A stretch of 64,000 nt of DNA from Pseudotabrizicola algicola (GTDB lineage: Bacteria > Pseudomonadota > Alphaproteobacteria > Rhodobacterales > Rhodobacteraceae), in assembly GCF_010915705.1 (NCBI RefSeq), contig NZ_JAAIKE010000001.1, positions 62,001 through 126,000 on the forward strand, read 5' to 3'. The notes beneath the pieces are model-generated. The model saw only the letters and a list, made by a program, of their open reading frames with translations, searched no databases and was not told the origin of the DNA. Positions 30,385-38,710 of the stretch are shown in pieces (within the stretch, counting starts at the first letter, position 1; each line of letters opens with the position of its first letter). The translations under genes and the position numbers were made by a program.

Positions 30385-31947
30385 TCAGCCGTTGGTGCCG
30401 GTTGCCGGTTCGTCCTCGGCCTCTTCCGTGGTGACGGCCGCGATCTTGAAGCTGCGCAGGATGAAATCGGGCACATGGTCGCCCATGCCGACCACCGCAT
30501 GATCACGACGATCGCGCCGCTCCTCCCGACGGTCGCCGCGCCGCTCTTCGCGGGTCTGGTCATCCCGGCGCTCCGAGCGACGGTCATCGCGCCGTTCGTC
30601 ACGGCGGGGGGCGGAGGCTGTGAACTCGGCCACCACCTCGACCGGGGCGGCAGGCGCGGCGGGGGCAGCGATCGGCTCCATGCTTGCGGGGGGCGCCGAC
30701 TCGTCGCGCTTGGGTTTGCGGTTGCGGTCCCGCTCGCGCGATTTGCCGCGCGCTTCTCGCGGACGGTCCGACGAAGACTCGTCAAGCCCTGACAAAGCGC
30801 CTTCCGGAACAGCGCCGCGCGGGATCGGCTGCTTTACAAGCGATTCAATCGCCGACAGGTATTTGTCGTCATTCGGAACCGCGATGGTGAAGGCTTTGCC
30901 GAGGCGGCCCGCGCGTCCGGTGCGGCCGATGCGGTGAACATAATCCTCGGGGTGGGACGGCACGTCGAAGTTGAACACATGGCTGACTGCCGGAATATCA
31001 AGCCCCCGCGCCGCCACATCCGAGGCCACCAAAAGGTGCAATGTCCCGTCGCGGAACGCATCGAGCGTTTTCATCCGCTGCGACTGTTCCAGATCGCCAT
31101 GAATGGGGGCCGCGTTAAAACCATGGGCTTTCAGCGATTTGGCCACCACATCCACATCCATCTTGCGGTTGCAGAAGATGATCGCATTTGTGCAGCTTTC
31201 ACCTTCGCCCTTGATCAGGCTGCGCAACAAAGCGCGCTTTTCGGTGAAGCTGCGGTCTTTGCGGCTGGGGGTGAACTGAATCAGCGCCTGTTCGATGGTG
31301 GCAGAGGTGGAGTTCTGCCGTGCCACTTCGACCTTGGCCGGATTGGTCAGGAAGGTCTTGGTGATACGCTCGATTTCCGGCGCCATCGTCGCGCTGAAAA
31401 ACAGCGTCTGACGGGTAAAGGGCGTCAACTGGAAGATGCGTTCGATGTCGGGAATGAAGCCCATGTCGAGCATGCGGTCGGCCTCATCGACCACCATGAT
31501 CTCGACGCCGGTCAAGAGCAGCTTGCCACGCTCGAAATGATCGAGGAGGCGGCCCGGCGTGGCGATCAGCACGTCTACGCCGCGGTCAATCAGCTTGTCC
31601 TGTTCGCCAAAGCTGACGCCGCCAATCAGCAGCGCTTTGGTCAGCTTGGTGTGCTTGGCATAGGTGTCAAAGTTTTCAGCAACCTGCGCGGCCAGTTCCC
31701 GTGTGGGACAAAGCACAAGGCTGCGCGGCATCCGGGCGCGGGCGCGGCCACGGCCCAGACGGGTGATCATCGGCAGGGTAAAGCTTGCGGTTTTCCCCGT
31801 GCCGGTCTGGGCAATCCCCAGAACATCCCGGCCTTCGAGTGCAAAGGGAATGGCCTGTTCCTGAATGGGGGTCGGGGTTTCATAGCCGGTGTCGATAACG
31901 GCCTGAAGAACGCGCGGGTCCAGCGCGAGGTCGGAAAATTTTAGCAT
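30385..31947 (-). CDS. DEAD-box ATP-dependent RNA helicase with RD/RE-rich tail
   Basis: This RhlE/CsdA-like RNA helicase unwinds structured RNA in ribosome assembly and RNA decay. All motifs are present: AQTGTGKT (I), PTRELA (Ia), VDEADRMLDMGF (II), SAT (III), and HRIGRTGR (VI). After the ~375-residue core a low-complexity tail contains a dense Arg-Asp/Arg-Glu tract (about residues 455-495), which favours RNA binding and condensate formation. The gene has a ~90-base 5' untranslated region if the predicted promoter is right, as cold-shock helicases often do. The family is certain, the exact subclass is not. Confidence 0.93.
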   Translation of the reverse strand: MLKFSDLALDPRVLQAVIDTGYETPTPIQEQAIPFALEGRDVLGIAQTGTGKTASFTLPMITRLGRGRARARMPRSLVLCPTRELAAQVAENFDTYAKHTKLTKALLIGGVSFGEQDKLIDRGVDVLIATPGRLLDHFERGKLLLTGVEIMVVDEADRMLDMGFIPDIERIFQLTPFTRQTLFFSATMAPEIERITKTFLTNPAKVEVARQNSTSATIEQALIQFTPSRKDRSFTEKRALLRSLIKGEGESCTNAIIFCNRKMDVDVVAKSLKAHGFNAAPIHGDLEQSQRMKTLDAFRDGTLHLLVASDVAARGLDIPAVSHVFNFDVPSHPEDYVHRIGRTGRAGRLGKAFTIAVPNDDKYLSAIESLVKQPIPRGAVPEGALSGLDESSSDRPREARGKSRERDRNRKPKRDESAPPASMEPIAAPAAPAAPVEVVAEFTASAPRRDERRDDRRSERRDDQTREERRGDRREERRDRRDHAVVGMGDHVPDFILRSFKIAAVTTEEAEDEPATGTNG

Positions 31948-32044
31948 CAGCGTCCTTTGGATGCGGGATCGGCCCGCAAATCATGAAAAGGGACGCGTCG
32001 ATCAGGCGCCCCGGCACAGGCCCGCCGTATGCGGACCGCCTTAG

Positions 32045-32073
32045 CCCTTATCCCAAAACGCCCCCAAGGTCAA
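32045..32073 (-). promoter_or_regulatory. Candidate helicase promoter
   Basis: On the minus strand TTGACC (32073-32068), a 17-base spacer and TAAGGG (32050-32045) lie in the 244-base gap between prfC and the helicase gene. This would give a 5' leader of about 90 bases. I saw no gene in this gap. Confidence 0.35.
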
Positions 32074-32191
32074 TGTGGCGACTGTTGTGCCAGCCATACC
32101 CGCCGGAAGCGACGTGGACCTTGAAATGCCTCTGTCAGCCGCGTTGCCCGTGCGGGGCAAAGCGGCGGGAGGGGGGATGCACCGCAGCGCG

Positions 32192-33790
32192 TCAGACCAT
32201 CATTTCCTTGGTTGCAGTCAGCCGCAGGTCGGGATAGTCGCGCACGACACGGTCGATGTCCCACTGAAGGCGGGTCAGGAACACCACATCGCCATCATGA
32301 TCGGTGGCAATATGCTGCTTGTTGACGTTGATCAGCTTGTCCATCTCCGCTTTTGGCCCCCGCACCCAGCGGGCCGAGGAAAACTGGCTGCCCTCGAACC
32401 GGACAGGGAGCGAATATTCGGCCTCGATCCGGCTGGCCAGAACGTCAAACTGCAACGCGCCGACCACGCCCACGATGAAGCCGGAGCCGATCATCGGCTT
32501 GAACACCTTGGCGGCGCCTTCTTCGGCAAATTGCATCAGCGCCTTCTCCAGATGCTTTGCCTTCATCGGATCGCCGGCGCGCACGCCCTGCAAGAGTTCC
32601 GGCGCAAAGGATGGGATGCCGGTAAAGCGCAGCGCCTCGCCTTCGGTCAGCGCATCGCCGATGCGCAACTGCCCGTGGTTGGGAATGCCGATGATGTCAC
32701 CGGCCCAGGCCTCTTCGGCAAGCTCGCGGTCGGCGGCAAGGAACATCACCGGGTTGGCTATCGCCATCTGCTTCTTGCTGCGCACATGGGTCAGCTTCAT
32801 GCCGCGTTCGAAATGGCCCGACGCAAGGCGCACAAATGCCACGCGGTCGCGGTGTTTCGGGTCCATATTGGCCTGCACCTTGAACACAACACCCGTCACG
32901 GCGGTTTCTTCGGGGGCAACCTTGCGGCTGGCTGTCGGCTGCGGCTGAGGTTCCGGGCCATAGGTGCCGATCCCGTCCATCAACTCCTTCACGCCGAAGG
33001 AATTGATCGCAGATCCGAACCAGATCGGTGTCATGGAGCCGTTGAGCAGTGCTTCGCGATCAAAGGCGGGCAGCAATTCCTTGGCCATCTCCAGCTCTTC
33101 GCGCAGCTTTGCCAAGGCCTCGGCGGGCACGTGTTCGGCAAGCTTCGGGTCATTGAGCCCGTTGATCTGGATGGTTTCGGCCACGCGGTTGCGGTCGGCG
33201 CGGTCCATCAGTTCCAGACGGTCGTTCAGAATGTCATAGCATCCCAGAAAATCGCGGCCCGACCCGATGGGCCAGCTTGCCGGCGACACGTCGATTGCCA
33301 GATTTTCCTGAATCTCGTCGATGATCTCGAAAGTGTCGCGCGCCTCGCGGTCCATCTTGTTGCAGAAGGTCAGGATCGGCAGGTCGCGCAGGCGGCAAAC
33401 CTCGAACAGTTTGCGCGTCTGGCTTTCCACGCCCTTGGCCCCGTCGATCACCATCACGGCGGCATCCACAGCCGTCAGCGTGCGATAGGTGTCTTCGGAA
33501 AAGTCGCTGTGTCCGGGCGTGTCCACCAGATTGAAGCGAAAGTCGCGGAAGTCGAAAGACATCGCCGAAGCCGAAACCGAGATGCCCCGCTCTTGCTCCA
33601 TCTTGATGAAGTCCGACCGTGTCCGCCGGGCCTCGCCTTTGGCGCGCACCTGACCCGCCATCTGGATTGCACCGCCAAACAGCAGGAACTTTTCGGTCAA
33701 GGTTGTCTTGCCGGCATCGGGGTGAGCGATGATGGCAAAGGTGCGCCGGCGGGCGATCTCGGGCGGAAGGGTGGGGCGATTGGTCAACAT
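32192..33790 (-). CDS. prfC: Peptide chain release factor 3
   Basis: RF3 is a translational GTPase that recycles RF1/RF2 from the ribosome after peptide release. The G-domain motifs are AHPDAGKTT (G1), ERGISVSAS (G2), DTPGHSDF (G3) and NKMDRE (G4). The 532-residue length and the RF3-specific segments (ENLAIDVSPASWPIGSG, QFDVLASRIEAEY) separate it from EF-G. Confidence 0.96.
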   Translation of the reverse strand: MLTNRPTLPPEIARRRTFAIIAHPDAGKTTLTEKFLLFGGAIQMAGQVRAKGEARRTRSDFIKMEQERGISVSASAMSFDFRDFRFNLVDTPGHSDFSEDTYRTLTAVDAAVMVIDGAKGVESQTRKLFEVCRLRDLPILTFCNKMDREARDTFEIIDEIQENLAIDVSPASWPIGSGRDFLGCYDILNDRLELMDRADRNRVAETIQINGLNDPKLAEHVPAEALAKLREELEMAKELLPAFDREALLNGSMTPIWFGSAINSFGVKELMDGIGTYGPEPQPQPTASRKVAPEETAVTGVVFKVQANMDPKHRDRVAFVRLASGHFERGMKLTHVRSKKQMAIANPVMFLAADRELAEEAWAGDIIGIPNHGQLRIGDALTEGEALRFTGIPSFAPELLQGVRAGDPMKAKHLEKALMQFAEEGAAKVFKPMIGSGFIVGVVGALQFDVLASRIEAEYSLPVRFEGSQFSSARWVRGPKAEMDKLINVNKQHIATDHDGDVVFLTRLQWDIDRVVRDYPDLRLTATKEMMV

Positions 33791-33839
33791 GAGCGCGCCT
33801 TTAGCGCAAAGCGGACCGCCCGTCCATCACCGCGTGCAG

Positions 33840-34919
33840 CTAGCGCTCGTCACCGCCGCGACGGGGCGGAGAATAGAGTGCCTCGCGCCCGACCTCGTCG
33901 AGAAACTGGCGGCTGGCTTCGGTTCCGAAATGTTGAACCTGTGCAAGGCCGGGAAAGCGCGCCTTGACGTCTTCGGCCAAGGCAACGGGCAGACGCGAGA
34001 GCGTGGCATCATTCACCATAAGGCTTTCGGCGGGAACGCCCTCGGCATAGATGATTTCGTGCTGATCAAAGACCAGAGAGTAATAGTCGACAAACCCGCC
34101 CTCGCGCTGGAACACCCGCTCGTCATCGATCAGATGTTTGGCCTGCACCAAGAGTTCCGAGGTTTGCAGCCCGGCGCGTTTTTGCCGCTGATAGAGAAAG
34201 ATGCGGTGATGCGGGCTGACAATCAGATCGCCCGCATTGCCCAAGGTGCCCGAGGTGATGACCACGGGCGCAAAAACGCCCTGCGCCCGCAAGGTCGCCT
34301 TGCCCAGCCAGCGCAGCGGCTGCGGGCCGTGATCGCGGGTCAGAACCTTGTCGCCCGCGCGCAGATCCTCGATCGGGTGCTGGCGCCCGTCGGCAAGGGT
34401 GATCATGGTGCCGCGTGCGAAAGACACGCACAACAGTTCGGCCAGTTGCACAGGTTCCGGCGCGTCATCGATTGCGACCAGCGTGTAGTCGGCAAGCGCC
34501 GACATCGGCGACATCGGAAGAACGACGCCAAGGCCACTTTGAAGGCGCATCAGCAGCAGATCGATCTTGTCGCCATCGGGGGCCATCAGCGTATAGCGCG
34601 CCTCCAGCCGGATCGCATCGCCGGGCTGGCCGATCTGGCTGCCCGCCGCGACGCGCTGCGTATCCTTGGTGCCGCTTGCCTCGTGCGAGAGGATCAGGCG
34701 CAGCGGTTGCGCCGCTTCTTCAAGGGCATAGATATCGCCCAGACAGACATCTTGCGCGCCGCCGAGCCCGTCGCCCGCATTCACCCCGTGGATGACATAG
34801 ATGCATTCCGCAGGAAACACCTGACAGGCATGGCCGGGCGGCGCAGACGGGCTGGAAGGAGGCGGGGTCATGCGTATCTGTCCGTTGTGAAGCCAAGCGA
34901 CTGCCCCATCAGCCGCCAT
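33840..34919 (-). CDS. Hint-domain (hedgehog/intein-type) protein
   Basis: This 359-residue protein carries a Hint domain starting at about residue 162 with CVSFARGTMI, followed by DGRQHPIEDLRAGDKVLTRD, VSPHHRIFL and VQAKHLIDD. That is the Hint_2 type common in Rhodobacteraceae. The catalytic N-terminal cysteine of the domain is kept, so self-cleavage is possible. The N-terminal ~160 residues show no recognised domain and no signal peptide; Hint proteins of this group are often large secreted toxins or adhesins, this one is short. The start is uncertain: a GTG lies three codons upstream. Confidence 0.8.
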   Translation of the reverse strand: MAADGAVAWLHNGQIRMTPPPSSPSAPPGHACQVFPAECIYVIHGVNAGDGLGGAQDVCLGDIYALEEAAQPLRLILSHEASGTKDTQRVAAGSQIGQPGDAIRLEARYTLMAPDGDKIDLLLMRLQSGLGVVLPMSPMSALADYTLVAIDDAPEPVQLAELLCVSFARGTMITLADGRQHPIEDLRAGDKVLTRDHGPQPLRWLGKATLRAQGVFAPVVITSGTLGNAGDLIVSPHHRIFLYQRQKRAGLQTSELLVQAKHLIDDERVFQREGGFVDYYSLVFDQHEIIYAEGVPAESLMVNDATLSRLPVALAEDVKARFPGLAQVQHFGTEASRQFLDEVGREALYSPPRRGGDER

Positions 34920-34941
34920 GTGCAACACTTAGCCCGAAGGC

Positions 34942-34980
34942 CCCCTTGCGTCAACGCGGCAGCGGCTGTTACGCAAGGGG
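34942..34980. promoter_or_regulatory. Perfect 10-bp inverted repeat between divergent Hint and SDR genes
   Basis: CCCCTTGCGT and ACGCAAGGGG flank a 19-base spacer in the 85-base gap between the two divergent genes. Symmetric placement suggests an operator shared by both promoters, or a long stem in the SDR leader. Confidence 0.5.
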
Positions 34981-35004
34981 AGAAACAGGCGTGAGGCAGC
35001 AACA

Positions 35005-35784
35005 ATGGATCTGGGCATCAAAGGGAAACGGGCGCTCGTCTGCGCAAGCTCGAAAGGTCTCGGGCGTGGCTGTGCCGAGGCGCTGGCCGCAGCGGGCGTG
35101 GATCTGGTTCTGAACGCACGCGGGGCAGAGGCTCTGGAGAAAACTGCCGCCGACTTGCGCGCCACATATGGCGTGGATGTCACCGCGGTTGCCGCCGATA
35201 TCACCAGTGAAGAGGGGCGGGCACAAGTGCTCGCCGCTGCGGGTGATGTGGATATTCTGGTCACAAACGCAGGCGGCCCGCCGCCGGGGCTGTGGAGCGA
35301 CTGGAACCGCGCGGATTTCCTCAAGGCGCTGGACGCAAATATGCTCACGCCGATCGCGCTGATGACGGCGCTCTTGCCGGGCATGATCGGCAAGGGATGG
35401 GGTCGCGTCGTCAACATCACCAGCCAGTCGGTGAAGGCCCCGATTGCGCAGCTCGGGCTGTCGAACGCGGCGCGCACCGGTCTTACGGGCTATGTCGCCG
35501 GCACCGCACGGCAGGTGGCGCCGCAAGGGGTGACGATCAACAATCTGTTGCCGGGCATTCATGACACGGATCGCGCGACCGCCCTTGATGCCGGTGTCAT
35601 GGCCGCGGAAGGCATCACCGCCGAGGAAGCACGCGCGCGCCGAGCCGCGACCATCCCCGCGCGCCGCTATGGCACGGCGGCAGAATTCGGCGCGGCCTGC
35701 GCCTTCCTGTGCTCGGTCCATGCGGGATTTATCGTCGGGCAGAACATTCTGCTGGATGGCGGAGCGACCAACGCCACGATCTGA
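35005..35784 (+). CDS. SDR-family oxidoreductase lacking the usual catalytic Tyr-Lys
   Basis: This 259-residue Rossmann-fold protein has SDR features: an altered nucleotide motif ASSKGLGRG in place of TGxxxGxG, the NNAG-like motif as TNAGG, and NITSQS with the catalytic serine. Where YxxxK is expected, the sequence reads GLSNAARTG, with no tyrosine or lysine. This matches a subgroup of BKR-like SDRs that deviate from the catalytic tetrad. It ends LLDGGATNATI. It may bind a nucleotide without classical dehydrogenase activity. It is divergent from the Hint gene across an inverted repeat. Confidence 0.85.
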   Translation: MDLGIKGKRALVCASSKGLGRGCAEALAAAGVDLVLNARGAEALEKTAADLRATYGVDVTAVAADITSEEGRAQVLAAAGDVDILVTNAGGPPPGLWSDWNRADFLKALDANMLTPIALMTALLPGMIGKGWGRVVNITSQSVKAPIAQLGLSNAARTGLTGYVAGTARQVAPQGVTINNLLPGIHDTDRATALDAGVMAAEGITAEEARARRAATIPARRYGTAAEFGAACAFLCSVHAGFIVGQNILLDGGATNATI

Positions 35785-35814
35785 CGGGGATTGCCCTGCG
35801 GGGGAGGCGAAAGG

Positions 35815-35840
35815 AGCGCGCTGCGCGCGCGCTGTTTTTT
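35815..35840 (+). terminator. Intrinsic terminator after the SDR gene
   Basis: AGCGCGC and GCGCGCT form a 7-bp GC stem with a 5-base loop, followed by GTTTTTT. It lies 31 bases after the SDR stop. Confidence 0.75.
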
Positions 35841-35869
35841 GTCTCGTCGCGCGCGTATCGCGCGTCTCC

Positions 35870-35909
35870 TCGGGGGGCCTCCGGCGGGGATATTTGGAAA
35901 CAGGAAATG
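35870..35909 (+). repeat. Dispersed repeat copy C (SDR-ABC spacer)
   Basis: The core GGGATATTTGGAAACAGGAA (35887-35906) follows a GGGGGGCCTCCGGC stretch, in the 195-base gap before the ABC ATPase gene and downstream of the SDR terminator. Confidence 0.6.
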
Positions 35910-35979
35910 CGGCGGGGCTTGCCCTTGCCCTGTGCGGGGCGGCCTGCTAGGGGAAGTTGAGCAAAACCCTAGGATACCC

Positions 35980-37062
35980 ATGCCGACCCAGCAGCCCCGT
36001 CTGATTGTCAACCATTTGACCCGGTCCTTCGGGGGCCGCATCGTCGTGGATGACGTCAGTCTCGAGGTGAGTGCAGGGCAGGTGACCTGTTTGCTTGGCC
36101 CTTCAGGCTGCGGGAAATCGACCACGCTGCGGATGATTGCCGGAGTCGATCAGCCGCAATCCGGGCAGATCCTGATTGACGGGGTCGAGGTGGCGGGCGC
36201 GGCGCGGCATGTGCCCCCAGAGCACCGGTCTGTCGGCCTGATGTTTCAGGATTTCGCGCTGTTTCCCCATTTGAGCGTCAGCGAGAATGTTGCCTTTGGC
36301 CTGAAGGGCGACAGGGCGGCGCGGCAACGGCGGGTGGATGAACTGCTGGAACGCGTGACGCTGAGCGGTTTCGGGGCCAAGCATCCGCATCAGTTGTCGG
36401 GGGGCGAGCAGCAACGGGTCGCACTTGCCCGTGCGCTTGCGCCGCGGCCGAAGGTCATGCTGATGGACGAGCCGTTTTCGGGTCTGGACAATCGTCTGCG
36501 TGACGGCATTCGCGATACCACGCTCGATATCCTCAAGGATGAAGGCACGGCGGTGGTGCTTGTCACCCATGAGCCGGATGAGGCGATGCGGATGGCCGAT
36601 GAGATCGCCCTGATGCGGGGCGGGCGGATCGTCCAAAGCGGCGCGCCCTACAACGTCTATAACGCGCCAGTGGACAAGGCGGCGGCGGCGTTTTTCAGCG
36701 ATATCAACGTCATCCGTGGGGTTTCTCGCGGTGCGCTGACCGAGACACCCTTTGGCGCCTTCCTGACACCCGGACAAGAGGACGGGGCGGAGGTGGAGAT
36801 CGTCATCCGCCCGCAGCATCTGAAGATCGACTTTGACCGTGCCGGACGCGGCCCCAATCCGACCCCGCTGGAGGGCACGCCTGCGCGGGGCAGCGTGATC
36901 CGCTCGCGCTATCTGGGGCGGGAAAGTCTGGTGGAATTCCGCATGACCTTTGACGGATCGACGCTGACCGCCAGCGTGCCGGGGGTGTTCCTGCCAAAAG
37001 TTGGCACGGTGCTGTGGCTGATGATCCGCCGCGACCGCTGTTTCGTCTTTCCCGCCCGCTAG
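35980..37062 (+). CDS. ABC transporter ATP-binding protein (iron/spermidine-type), orphan
   Basis: This 360-residue importer ATPase of the FbpC/PotA/CysA class has Walker A GPSGCGKST, the Q-loop FQDFALFPHLSV, the signature LSGGEQQRVALARAL, Walker B VMLMDEPFSGLD and the H-loop VTHEPDEA. A C-terminal TOBE-like domain contains VIRPQHLKIDF and RSRYLGRESLVEF. The start is the ATG at 35980; the frame is open 63 codons further upstream through the dispersed repeat but is not conserved-looking. No permease or binding-protein gene adjoins it, so its substrate is unknown. Fe3+ is likely from overall similarity. Confidence 0.88.
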   Translation: MPTQQPRLIVNHLTRSFGGRIVVDDVSLEVSAGQVTCLLGPSGCGKSTTLRMIAGVDQPQSGQILIDGVEVAGAARHVPPEHRSVGLMFQDFALFPHLSVSENVAFGLKGDRAARQRRVDELLERVTLSGFGAKHPHQLSGGEQQRVALARALAPRPKVMLMDEPFSGLDNRLRDGIRDTTLDILKDEGTAVVLVTHEPDEAMRMADEIALMRGGRIVQSGAPYNVYNAPVDKAAAAFFSDINVIRGVSRGALTETPFGAFLTPGQEDGAEVEIVIRPQHLKIDFDRAGRGPNPTPLEGTPARGSVIRSRYLGRESLVEFRMTFDGSTLTASVPGVFLPKVGTVLWLMIRRDRCFVFPAR

Positions 37063-37067
37063 GCGCT

Positions 37068-37745
37068 TCAGCGTTCCCCCGCAAGATGGGCGCGGTAATC
37101 GGCGAGTGTCTGACCGGGCCTGTCGGAGAATGTCTCGTCCGTTTCGCCGATGGCCATGATCCGGTCCACGCGAAAGCTGCGAAAGCCGCTGCGATGCTCG
37201 CACCATGCGCCAAGGGTCCAGACGCGCCCCGTCAGATCGAGGGCCAAGGGCCGGATGTCGCGGTGGCTTTCGCGTCCCTCGGGGTCAATATAGGTGATCG
37301 TCAGGCGTTGGCGTGACCTGATCGCACGCCGCAACAGCGGCACATGGGCCGCGGCGCGGTTGGTTTCCTTGCCAGTGAAGACGAACAGATCATCGCTGTC
37401 GGCTTCGGGCGGGGCCGGGGTGACGCTGGCGATCTTGGTGGCCAGCACCCGCGCGGCACGGGCAAGCGCCGGGTCCGGGCCTTCTGCCACCATGCGCACG
37501 CCGGCGCGCAGGGCATCTAGCTCGGCCCCCGTCAGGATCATCGGGGGCAGGGTGATGGGCGCGCGCAGGATATAGCCCACCCCGCGCTCGCCCTCGACCG
37601 GAAGGCCGGAGGCCATCAGCGCGGCCATATCGCGCCAGATGGTGCGCACGGATACGCCGAGCCGCTCTGCCATTTCGCCCGCGCGGTGCAATCTGCCGTC
37701 GCGCAGGATCTGGATCAGGTCGAACAGGCGGTCGGTGCGGCGCAT
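37068..37745 (-). CDS. WYL-domain transcriptional regulator (YafY family)
   Basis: This 225-residue regulator has an N-terminal winged helix-turn-helix (MRRTDRLFDLIQILRDG... LGVSVRTIWRDMAAL) and a C-terminal WYL domain ending in AWCEHRSGFRSFRVDRIMAI. Such proteins sense small ligands or nucleic acids and are often autoregulated. An inverted repeat, CTGACA-N6-TGTCAG, lies 22 bases upstream of its start codon and is a strong candidate for its operator. It converges on the ABC ATPase gene and is divergent from tatA. Confidence 0.9.
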   Translation of the reverse strand: MRRTDRLFDLIQILRDGRLHRAGEMAERLGVSVRTIWRDMAALMASGLPVEGERGVGYILRAPITLPPMILTGAELDALRAGVRMVAEGPDPALARAARVLATKIASVTPAPPEADSDDLFVFTGKETNRAAAHVPLLRRAIRSRQRLTITYIDPEGRESHRDIRPLALDLTGRVWTLGAWCEHRSGFRSFRVDRIMAIGETDETFSDRPGQTLADYRAHLAGER

Positions 37746-37767
37746 GGCGGGTCCGTTCTTGGGGCAA

Positions 37768-37785
37768 CTGACATATAGCTGTCAG
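37768..37785. promoter_or_regulatory. Candidate WYL-regulator operator
   Basis: CTGACA and TGTCAG flank the 6 bases TATAGC. The site is 22 bases before the regulator's start codon, where binding would block its own transcription. Confidence 0.6.
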
Positions 37786-37907
37786 GTATCTGGGTGCCTA
37801 GGCCCTCTTTGGCCCCGGAATCAGGCTATGAACCGGAGCGGCGGGGGGATAGTGAAGGAAAAGGCGACAGCGGGCGACATGCCGCCCGGTCAGCAGGAGG
37901 ATTTGAC

Positions 37908-38123
37908 ATGCTGAACAACATCGGCCTTCCCGGCCTTCTTCTTATTGCGGTTGTGGTGCTGGTCCTGTTCGGGCGCGGCAAGATTTCTTCTCTTATGGGA
38001 GAGGTGGGCAAGGGCATCACCGCCTTCAAAAAGGGTGTGAAGGACGGCTCGGAAGAGATTGAAAATGCGTCGACAACGCCCGTGCGTGATGTGACGCCCG
38101 CGCCGGAAAAAGACAAGATCTGA
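37908..38123 (+). CDS. tatA: Twin-arginine translocase subunit A
   Basis: TatA oligomers form the pore for folded proteins. The 71-residue protein has a short N-terminal helix ([16 protein letters not shown]), the [17 protein letters not shown] hinge and amphipathic helix, and a charged tail. The ATG at 37908 follows CAGGAGG; an upstream in-frame ATG is rejected. It is the first gene of tatABC. Confidence 0.95.
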   Translation: MLNNIGLPGLLLIAVVVLVLFGRGKISSLMGEVGKGITAFKKGVKDGSEEIENASTTPVRDVTPAPEKDKI

Positions 38124-38161
38124 TTAGCCGACGCGCCTGAGCGGAAAGGGAGCCCTGCGCC

Positions 38162-38710
38162 ATGTTCGACTTTGGCATGTCCGAATTGCTTGTCATCGGT
38201 GTTGTCGCGCTGATCGTGATCGGCCCGAAGGACCTGCCCGAGCTGTTTCGCAGCCTTGGCCGCTTTACCGCCAAGATGCGCGGCATGGCGCGCGAGTTTT
38301 CGCGGGCAATGGAGGCTGCGGCCGACGAGGCGGGGGTCAAGGACGTTGCCAAGGATCTGAAATCCGTCACCTCGGCCAAGTCCATGGGTCTTGACGCCGT
38401 GCGGGAGGCAACCGCCAAGTTTGAAAAGTGGGACCCGCTGAAGAATGCGGCGCGCCCGACCGCCACAGCGCCAAAGGCCGAAGCGGCGTCAGATGCGACG
38501 GCTCCGGCGGCATCTACCGCACATGGGCCTGCGACACAGGCCCTCGCCGAGGCCAAGGCGGCGCGGCACGCCATCGTCAAGGAGGCGACCGAGAAACTGC
38601 GCAAGGCAGACCCCGTCGAGACGCCGCTTGACCAAGCCGTTGCCGAACCGAAAAAGCCCCGCGCCCCGCGCAAACCGAAATCCGACCAGACCCCCAAGGC
38701 CGACGCATGA
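38162..38710 (+). CDS. tatB: Twin-arginine translocase subunit B
   Basis: TatB works with TatC in recognising Tat signals. The N-terminal MFDFGMSELLVIGVVALIVIGPKDLPEL is diagnostic. After the amphipathic helix a long Ala/Lys/Pro-rich tail (residues ~95-182) follows, which is longer than in many TatB proteins and is likely disordered. It overlaps tatC by 4 bases. Confidence 0.95.
   Translation: MFDFGMSELLVIGVVALIVIGPKDLPELFRSLGRFTAKMRGMAREFSRAMEAAADEAGVKDVAKDLKSVTSAKSMGLDAVREATAKFEKWDPLKNAARPTATAPKAEAASDATAPAASTAHGPATQALAEAKAARHAIVKEATEKLRKADPVETPLDQAVAEPKKPRAPRKPKSDQTPKADA

Noticed and set aside
35791-35979. 63-codon extension of the ABC ATPase gene
   Set aside because: It runs through a terminator tail and a dispersed repeat and has no similarity to ABC ATPases.
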